Assembly: GCF_050947335.1 (NCBI RefSeq)
Contig: NW_027473341.1
Span: 744,001 to 808,000, forward strand
DNA: 64,000 nucleotides
Direction of reading: 5' to 3'
Source of the DNA: Megachile rotundata
Lineage: Eukaryota; Arthropoda; Insecta; Hymenoptera; Megachilidae
Part shown: in pieces, positions 50,353-61,400 of the stretch
Layout of the letters: every line of letters starts with the position of its first letter
Numbering within the stretch: the stretch's first letter is position 1
Position numbers and translations under genes: made by a program
The notes under the pieces: generated by a model
The model's input: the letters and a program-made list of their open reading frames with translations, nothing else
What the model was told of the DNA's origin: nothing
Databases searched by the model: none

Positions 50353-53300
50353 ACAATCACAATCATACAATCTCAATCATACTTTCACAATCATACTATC
50401 ACAATCATACAATCACAATCATACAATCACAGTCATACAATTACAATCATACAATCACATTCATACATTCAAAATCATGCAATCACAATCATACAATCAC
50501 AATCATGCAATCACAATCATACAATCATAATCATGCAATCACAATCATACAATCACAATCGTACAATCACAATCGTACAATCACAATCGCACAACCACAA
50601 TCATACAATCATAATCATACAATCACAATCATACTTTCACAATCATACAATCACAATCATACAATCACAATCATACAATCACAATCATACAATCACAATC
50701 ATACAATCACAATCGTACAATCGCAATCATACAATCGCAATCATACAATCGCAATCATACAATCACAATCATTCAATCTCAATCATACAATCACAATCAT
50801 ACAACCACAATCAGACAATCACAACCATACAATCACAATCATACAATCACAATTATGCAATCACAATCATACAATCGCATTCATACAATCGAAATCATAC
50901 AATCACAATCATACAATCACAATCATACAATCACAATCATAAAATCACAAAAATACAAACTTAATCATACAATCAAAATCATACTATCACAATCATACAA
51001 TCACAATCATACAGTCACAATCATACAATCACAATCATACAATCACAATCATACAATCATAATCATACAATCACAATCATACAATCACAATCATACAATC
51101 ACAATCATACAATCGCAATCATACAATCGCAATCATACAATCGCAATCATACAATCACAATCATACAATCTCAATCATACTTTCACAATCATACTATCAC
51201 AATCATACAATCACAATCATACAATCACAGTCATACAATAACAATCATATAATCACAATCATACTATCACAATCATACAATCACAATCATACAATCACAA
51301 TCATATAATCACAATCATACAATCACAATCATACAATCACAATCATACAATCACAATCAAAGAATCACAATCATACAATCACAATCATACAATCGCAAGC
51401 ATACAATCACAATCATACAATCTCAATCATACAATCACAATCATACAATCACAATCATACAATCATAATCATACAATTACAATCATACATCACAATCATA
51501 CAATCACAATCATACAATCGCAATCATACAATTACAATATCCCAAATACAATCTCCCAAATACAATCATACAATCACAATCATACAATCACAATCATACA
51601 ATCGCAATCATACAATTACAATATCCCAAATACAATCTCCCAAATACAATCATACAATCACAATCATACAATCACAATCATACAATCGCAAGCATACAAT
51701 CGCAATCATACAATCACAATCATACAATCTCAATCATACTTTCACAATCATACTATCACAATCATACAATCACAATCATACAATCACAGTCATACAATAA
51801 CAATCATATAATCACAATCATACTATCACAATCATACAATCACAATCATACAATCACAATCATATAATCACAATCATACAATCACAATCATATAATCACA
51901 ATCATACAATCACAATCATACAATCACAATCATACAATCACAATCAAAGAATCACAATCATACAATCACAATCATACAATCGCAAGCATACAATCATAAT
52001 CATACAATTACAATCATACATCACAAAAATACAATCACAATCATACAATCACAATCATACTATCGCAATCATACAATCACAATCATACAATCACAATCAT
52101 ACGATCACAGTCATACAATCACAACCATTCAATCACAATCATACATTCAAAATCATGCAATCACAATCATACAATCACAATCATGCAATCACAATCATAC
52201 AATCATATTCATACAATCACAATCATACAATCACAATCATACAATCACAATCATACAATCACATTCATACATTCAAAATCATGCAATCACAATCATACAA
52301 TCACAATCATGCAATCACAATCATACAATCATAATCATGCAATCACAATCATACAATCACAATCGTACAATCACAATCGTACAATCACAATCGCACAACC
52401 ACAATCATACAATCATAATCATACAATCACAATCATACTTTCACAATCATACAATCACAATCATACAATCACAATCATACAATCACAATCATACAATCAC
52501 AATCATACAATCACAATCATACAATCACAATCATACTATCGCAATCATACAATCACAATCATACAATCACAATCATACGATCACAGTCATACAATCACAA
52601 CCATTCAATCACAATCATACATTCAAAATCATGCAATCACAATCATACAATCACAATCATGCAATCACAATCATACAATCATATTCATACAATCACAATC
52701 ATACAATCACAATCATACAATCACAATCATACAATCACATTCATACATTCAAAATCATGCAATCACAATCATACAATCACAATCATGCAATCACAATCAT
52801 ACAATCATAATCATGCAATCACAATCATACAATCACAATCGTACAATCACAATCGTACAATCACAATCATACTATCGCAATCATACAATCACAATCATAC
52901 AATCACAATCATACGATCACAGTCATACAATCACAACCATTCAATCACAATCATACATTCAAAATCATGCAATCACAATCATACAATCACAATCATGCAA
53001 TCGAAATCATACAATCATATTCATACAATCACAATCATACTTTCACAATCATACAATCACAATCATACAATCACAATCATACAATCACAATCATACAATC
53101 ACAATCATACAATCACAATCATACAATCACAATCATACAATCACAATCATACAATCACAATCATACAATCACAATCATACAATCACAATCATACAATCGC
53201 TATCATACAATTACAATCTCCCAAATGCAATCTCCCAAATACAATCTCCCAAATACAATCAAACAATCACAATCATACAATCACAATCATACAATCACAA

Positions 53301-54581
53301 TCATACAATCACAATCATACTATCACAATCGTACAATCACAATCGTACAATCACAATCGCACAACCACAATCAGACAATCACAATCATACAATCACAATC
53401 ATACAATCACAATCATACAATCACAATCATACAATCACAATCATACTATCACAATCATACAATCATAATCATACAATTACAATCATACATCACAATCATA
53501 CAATCACAATCATACAATCACAATCATACAATCACAATCATACAATCACAATCATACAATCACAATCATACAATCACAATCATGCAACCACATTCATACA
53601 ATCGCAAGCATACAATCACAATCATACAATCTCAATCATACAATCACAATCATACAATCATAATCATACAATTACAATCATACATCACAATCATACAATC
53701 ACAATCATACAATCGCAATCATACAATTACAATATCCCAAATACAATCATACAATCACAATCATACAATCACAATCATACAATCACAATCATACAACCAC
53801 AATCATACAATCACAATCATACAATCGCATTCATACAATCGCAATCATACAATCACAATCATACAATCGCAATCATACAATTACAATCTCCCAAATACAA
53901 TCTCCCAAATACAATCACCCAAATACAATCATACAATCACAATCATACAATCATAATCATACAATCACAATCATACAATCACAATCATACAATCACAATC
54001 ATACAATCACAATCATACAATCACAATCATACAATCACAATCATACAATCACAATCATACAATCACAATCATACAATCACAATCATACAATCACAATCAT
54101 ACATTCGAAATCATGCAATCACAATCATACAATCACAATCATGCAATCACAATCATACAATCATAATCATGCAATCACAATCATACAATCACAATCGTAC
54201 AATCACAATCGTACAATCACAATCGCACAACCACAATCAGACAATCACAATCATACAATCACAATCATACAATCACAATCATACAATCACAAAAATACAA
54301 TCATAATCATACAATCACAATCATACAATCGCAATCATACAATCACAATCATACAATCATAATCATGCAATCACAATCATACGATCGCAATCATACAATC
54401 ACAATCATACCATCACAATCATACAATCACAATCATACAATCATAATCATACAATTACAATCATACATCACAATCATACAATCACAATCATACAATCACA
54501 ATCATACAATCACAATCATACAATCACAATCATACAATCACAATCATACATTCGAAATCATACAATCACAATCATACAATT

Positions 54582-54651
54582 ACAATCTCCCAAATACAAT
54601 CTCCCAAATACAATCTCCCAAATACAATCTCCCAAATACAATCTCCCAGAT
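54582..54651 (+). repeat. Homogenised sub-array: 5 units of ACAATCTCCCAAAT (H7 copy)
   Basis: Copy of the 48402-48471 block at an offset of 6180 bp, with the same CCCAGAT ending. Confidence 0.92.
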
Positions 54652-56146
54652 ACAATCATACAATCACAATCATACAATCACAATCATACAATCATAATCA
54701 TACAATTACAATCATCCATCACAATCAGACAATCACAATCATACAATCGCAATCATATAACCACAATCATACAATCGCAATCATACAATTACAATCTCCC
54801 AAATACAATCTCCCAAATACAATCTCCCAGATACAATCATACAATCACAATCATGCAATCACAATCGTACAATCAGAATCATACAATCACAATCATTCAA
54901 TAACAATCGTACAATCACAATCGTACAATCACAATCGCACAACCACAATCAGACAATCACACTCATACAATCGCAATCATACAATTACAATCTCCCAAAT
55001 ACAATCTCCCAAATACAATCACCCAAATACAATCATACAATCACAATCATACAATCATAATCATACAATCACAATCATACAATCACAATCATACAATCAC
55101 AATCATACAATCACAATCATACAATCACAATCATACAATCACAATCATACAATCACAATCATACAATCACAATCATACAATCACAATCATACAATCACAA
55201 TCATACAATCACAATCATACATTCGAAATCATGCAATCACAATCATACAATCACAATCATGCAATCACAATCATACAATCATAATCATGCAATCACAATC
55301 ATACAATCACAATCGTACAAGCACAATCGTACAATCACAATCGCACAACCACAATCAGACAATCACAATCATACAATCACAATCATACAATCACAATCAT
55401 ACAATCACAAAAATACAATCATAATCATACAATCACAATCATACAATCGCAATCATACAATCACAATCATACAATCATAATCATGCAATCACAATCATAC
55501 GATCGCAATCATACAATCACAATCATACAATCACAATCATACTCTCACAATCATACTATCACAATCATACAATCACAATCATACAATCACAGTCATACAA
55601 TAACAATCATATAATCACAATCATACTATCACAATCATACAATCACAATCATACAATCACAATCATACAATCACAATCATACAATCACAATCAAAGAATC
55701 ACAATCATACAATCACAATCAAAGAATCACAATCATACAATCATAATCATACAATCTCAATCATACAATCACAATCATACAATCACAATCATACAATCAT
55801 AATCATACAATTACAATCATACATCACAATCATACAATCACAATCATACAATCGCAATCATACAATTACAATATCCCAAATACAATCTCCCAAATACAGT
55901 CATACAATCACAATCATACAATCACAATCATACAATCGCAAGCATACAATCACAATCATACAATCTCAATCATACAATCACAATCATACAATCATAATCA
56001 TACAATTACAATCATACATCACAATCATACAATCACAATCATACTATCGCAATCATACAATCACAATCATACAATCACAATCATACAATCACAATCATAC
56101 AATCGCAATCATACAATCACAATCATACAATCGCAATCATACAATT

Positions 56147-56244
56147 ACAATCTCCCAAATACAATCTCCCAAATACAATCTCCCAAACACAATCTCCCAA
56201 ATACAATCTCCCAAATACAATCTCCCAAATACAATCTCCCAAAT
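56147..56244 (+). repeat. Homogenised sub-array: 7 units of ACAATCTCCCAAAT (H7 copy)
   Basis: Seven units instead of the six in H5a and H6. The third unit ends CCCAAAC (a T to C change). One unit was gained here or lost in the common ancestor of the other two. Confidence 0.92.
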
Positions 56245-56490
56245 ACAATCATACAATCACAATCATACTATCGCAATCATACAATCACAATCATACAATC
56301 GCAATCATACAATTACAATATCCCAAATACAATCTCCCAAATACAATCATACAATCACAATCATACAATCACAATCATACAATCACAATCATACAATCAC
56401 AATCATACAATCACAATCATACAATCACAATCATACAATCACAATCATACAATCACAATCATACAATCACAATCATACAATCACAATCAT

Positions 56491-56560
56491 ACAATCGCAA
56501 TCATACAATCGCAATCATACAATCGCAATCATACAATCGCAATCATACAATCGCAATCAT
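56491..56560 (+). repeat. CpG-bearing cluster: 5 units of ACAATCGCAATCAT (H7)
   Basis: Counterpart of 50283-50352 at an offset of 6208 bp. It lies near the upstream end of the 2015-bp tandem duplication that continues past 58470. Confidence 0.88.
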
Positions 56561-56659
56561 ACAATCACAATCATACAATCTCAATCATACTTTCACAATC
56601 ATACTATCACAATCATACAATCACAATCATACAATCACAGTCATACAATTACAATCATA

Positions 56660-57960
56660 TAATCACAATCATACTATCACAATCATACAATCACAATCAT
56701 ACAATCACAATCATATAATCACAATCATACAATCACAATCATACAATCACAATCATACAATCACAATCAAAGAATCACAATCATACAATCACAATCATAC
56801 AATCGCAAGCATACAATCACAATCATACAATCTCAATCATACAATCACAATCATACAATCACAATCATACAATCATAATCATACAATTACAATCATACAT
56901 CACAATCATACAATCACAATCATACAATCGCAATCATACAATTACAATTTCCCAAATACAATCTCCCAAATACAATCATACAATCACAATCATACAATCA
57001 CAATCATACAATCGCAATCATACAATTACAATATCCCAAATACAATCTCCCAAATACAATCATACAATCACAATCATACAATCACAATCATACAATCACA
57101 ATCATTCAATCGCAAGCATACAATCACAATCATACAATCTCAATCATACAATCACAATCATACAATCATAATCATACAATCACAATCATACAATCACAAT
57201 CATACAATCGCAATCATACAATCGCAATCATACAATCGCAATCATACAATCACAATCATACAATCGCAATCATGCAATCACATTCATACATTCACAATCA
57301 TGCAATCACAATCATACAATCACAATCATGCAATCACAATCATACAATCATAATCATGCAATCACAATCATACAATCACAATCGTACAATCACAATCGTA
57401 CAATCACAATCGCACAACCACAATCATACAATCATAATCATACAATCACAATCATACTTTCACAATCATACAATCACAATCATACAATCACAATCATACA
57501 ATCACAATCATACAATCACAATCATACAATCACAATCATACAATCACAATCATACAATCACAATCATACTTTCACAATCATACTATCACAATCATACAAT
57601 CACAATCATACAATCACAGTCACACAATAACAATCATATAATCACAATCATACTATCACAATCATACAATCACAACCATACAATCACAATCATATAATCA
57701 CAATCATACAATCACAATCATACAATCACAATCATACAATCACAATCATACAATCACAATCATACAATCACAATCAAAGAATCACAATCACACAATCACA
57801 ATCATACAATCGCAAGCATACAATCACAATCATACAATCACAATCATACAATCTCAATCATACAATCACAATCATACAATCACAATCATACAATCGCAAT
57901 CATACAATCGCAATCATACAATCGCAATCATACAATCACAATCATACAATCACAATCATA
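56660..57960. repeat. About 1.3-kb segment present in H7 but absent at the same place in H5a and H6
   Basis: H6 position 50451 corresponds to H7 at both 56659 and about 57960. The extra part contains an AATCAAAGAATC block, the TTTCCC variant (near 56947), one 13-bp unit and the distal-subfamily marker CATTCACAATCATGC (57289). It is ordinary array sequence, not a mobile element. Confidence 0.7.
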
Positions 57961-58450
57961 CAATCACATTCATACATTCAAAATCATGCAATCACAATCA
58001 TACAATCACAATCATGCAATCACAATCATACAATCATAATCATGCAATCACAATCATACAATCACAATCGTACAATCACAATCGTACAATCACAATCGCA
58101 CAACCACAATCATACAATCATAATCATACAATCACAATCATACTTTCACAATCATACAATCACAATCATACAATCACAATCATACAATCACAATCATACA
58201 ATCACAATCATACAATCACAATCATACAATCACAATCGTACAATCGCAATCATACAATCGCAATCATACAATCGCAATCATACAATCACAATCATTCAAT
58301 CTCAATCATACAATCACAATCATACAACCACAATCAGACAATCACAACCATACAATCACAATCATACAATCACAATTATGCAATCACAATCATACAATCG
58401 CATTCATACAATCGAAATCATACAATCACAATCATACAATCACAATCATA

Positions 58451-61400
58451 CAATCACAATCATACAATCACAATCATACAATCACAATCATACAATCGCA
58501 ATCATACAATCGCAGTCATACAATCGCAATCATACAATCGCAATCATACAATCGCAATCATACAATCGCAATCATACAATCACAATCATACAATCTCAAT
58601 CATACTTTCACAATCATACTATCACAATCATACAATCACAATCATACAATCACAGTCATACAATTACAATCATATAATCACAATCATACTATCACAATCA
58701 TACAATCACAATCATACAATCACAATCATATAATCACAATCATACAATCACAATCATACAATCACAATCATACAATCACAATCAAAGAATCACAATCATA
58801 CAATCACAATCATACAATCGCAAGCATACAATCACAATCATACAATCTCAATCATACAATCACAATCATACAATCACAATCATACAATCATAATCATACA
58901 ATTACAATCATACATCACAATCATACAATCACAATCATACAATCGCAATCATACAATTACAATTTCCCAAATACAATCTCCCAAATACAATCATACAATC
59001 ACAATCATACAATCACAATCATACAATCGCAATCATACAATTACAATATCCCAAATACAATCTCCCAAATACAATCATACAATCACAATCATACAATCAC
59101 AATCATACAATCACAATCATTCAATCGCAAGCATACAATCACAATCATACAATCTCAATCATACAATCACAATCATACAATCATAATCATACAATCACAA
59201 TCATACAATCACAATCATACAATCGCAATCATACAATCGCAATCATACAATCGCAATCATACAATCACAATCATACAATCGCAATCATGCAATCACATTC
59301 ATACATTCACAATCATGCAATCACAATCATACAATCACAATCATGCAATCACAATCATACAATCATAATCATGCAATCACAATCATACAATCACAATCGT
59401 ACAATCACAATCGTACAATCACAATCGCACAACCACAATCATACAATCATAATCATACAATCACAATCATACTTTCACAATCATACAATCACAATCATAC
59501 AATCACAATCATACAATCACAATCATACAATCACAATCATACAATCACAATCATACAATCACAATCATACTTTCACAATCATACTATCACAATCATACAA
59601 TCACAATCATACAATCACAGTCACACAATAACAATCATATAATCACAATCATACTATCACAATCATACAATCACAACCATACAATCACAATCATATAATC
59701 ACAATCATACAATCACAATCATACAATCACAATCATACAATCACAATCATACAATCACAATCATACAATCACAATCATACAATCACAATCAAAGAATCAC
59801 AATCACACAATCACAATCATACAATCGCAAGCATACAATCACAATCATACAATCTCAATCATACAATCACAATCATACAATCATAATCATACAATTACAA
59901 TCATACATCACAATCATACAATCACAATCATACAATCACAATCATACTATCACAATCGTACAATCACAATCGTACAATCACAATCATACTATCACAATCG
60001 TACAATCACAATCGTACAATCACAATCGCACAACCACAATCAGACAATCACAATCATACAATCACAATCATACAATCACAATCATACAATCACAATCATA
60101 CAATCACAATCATACTTTATCAATCATACTATCACAATCATACAATCACAATCATACAATCACAGTCATACAATAACAATCATATAATCACAATCATACT
60201 ATCACAATCATACAATCACAATCATACAATCACAATCATACAATCACAATCATACAATCACAATCAAAGAATCACAATCATACAATCACAATCATACAAT
60301 CGCAAGCATACAATCACAATCATACAATCACAATCATACTATCACAATCGTACAATCACAATCATACAATCACAATCATACAATCACAATCATACAATCA
60401 CAATCATACAATCGCAATCATACAATCGCAATCATACAATCGCAATCATACAATCGCAATCATACTTTCACAATCATACAATCACAATCATACTATCGCA
60501 ATCATACAATCACAATCATACAATCGCAATCATACAATTACAATATCCCAAATACAATCTCCCAAATACAATCATACAATCACAATCATACAATCACAAT
60601 CATACAATCGCAATCATACAATTACAATATCCCAAATACAATCTCCCAAATACAATCATACAATCACAATCATACAATCACAATCATACAATCACAATCA
60701 TACAATCGCAAGCATACAATCACAATCATACAATCTCAATCATACAATCACAATCATACAATCATAATCATACAATTACAATCATACATCACAATCATAC
60801 AATCACAATCATACAATCACAATCATACAATCACAATCATACTATCGCAATCATACAATCACAATCATACAATCACAATCATACGATCACAGTCATACAA
60901 TCACAACCATTCAATCACAATCATACATTCAAAATCATGCAATCACAATCATACAATCACAATCATGCAATCACAATCATACAATCATATTCATACAATC
61001 ACAATCATACTTTCACAATCATACAATCACAATCATACAATCACAATCATACAATCACAATCATACAATCACAATCATACAATCACAATCATACAATCAC
61101 AATCATACAATCACAATCATACAATCGCAATCATACAATCGCAATCATACAATCGCAATCATACAATCGCAATCATACAATCACAATCATACAATCGCAA
61201 TCATGCAATCACATTCATACATTCACAATCATGCAATCACAATCATACAATCACAATCATGCAATCACAATCATACAATCATAATCATGCAATCACAATC
61301 ATACAATCACAATCGTACAATCACAATCGTACAATCACAATCGCACAACCACAATCATACAATCACAATCATACAATCACAATCATACAATCACAATCAT

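Larger units (their letters stand above)
45942..52121. repeat. Higher-order repeat copy H6 (6180 bp), near-identical to H5a
   Basis: Markers at 45942, 46418 and 46754 (476, 336) are followed by 5368 bp to the next marker, 14 bp more than in H5a. It shares derived single-base variants with H5a that H7 lacks: ACTAACGC (37197 and 46355; ACTATCGC in H7), CGTTCAATC (near 37502 and 46660; CGTACAATC in H7) and CATATATCAC (near 40489 and 49661; CATACATCAC in H7). Sub-arrays of ACAATCTCCCAAAT are at 48402-48471 and 49981-50064. CACAAAAATACAAACTT is at 50946. Confidence 0.85.
52122..58450. repeat. Higher-order repeat copy H7, third long-form copy with a 1.3-kb insertion-like difference
   Basis: Markers at 52122, 52598 and 52934 repeat the 476/336 start. 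Most of the segment matches H6 at an offset of 6180 bp, shifting to 6194, 6166 and 6208 as 14-bp units are gained or lost. Near 56640-56660 the match breaks. H6 at 50451 goes straight into CACATTCATACATTC, whereas H7 runs through about 1301 extra bases (about 56660-57960) before matching H6 again at an offset of 7509. 1301 is 93 units minus one base, as expected for one 13-bp unit. H7 lacks the CACAAAAATACAAACTT marker. The downstream boundary is approximate. Confidence 0.75.
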
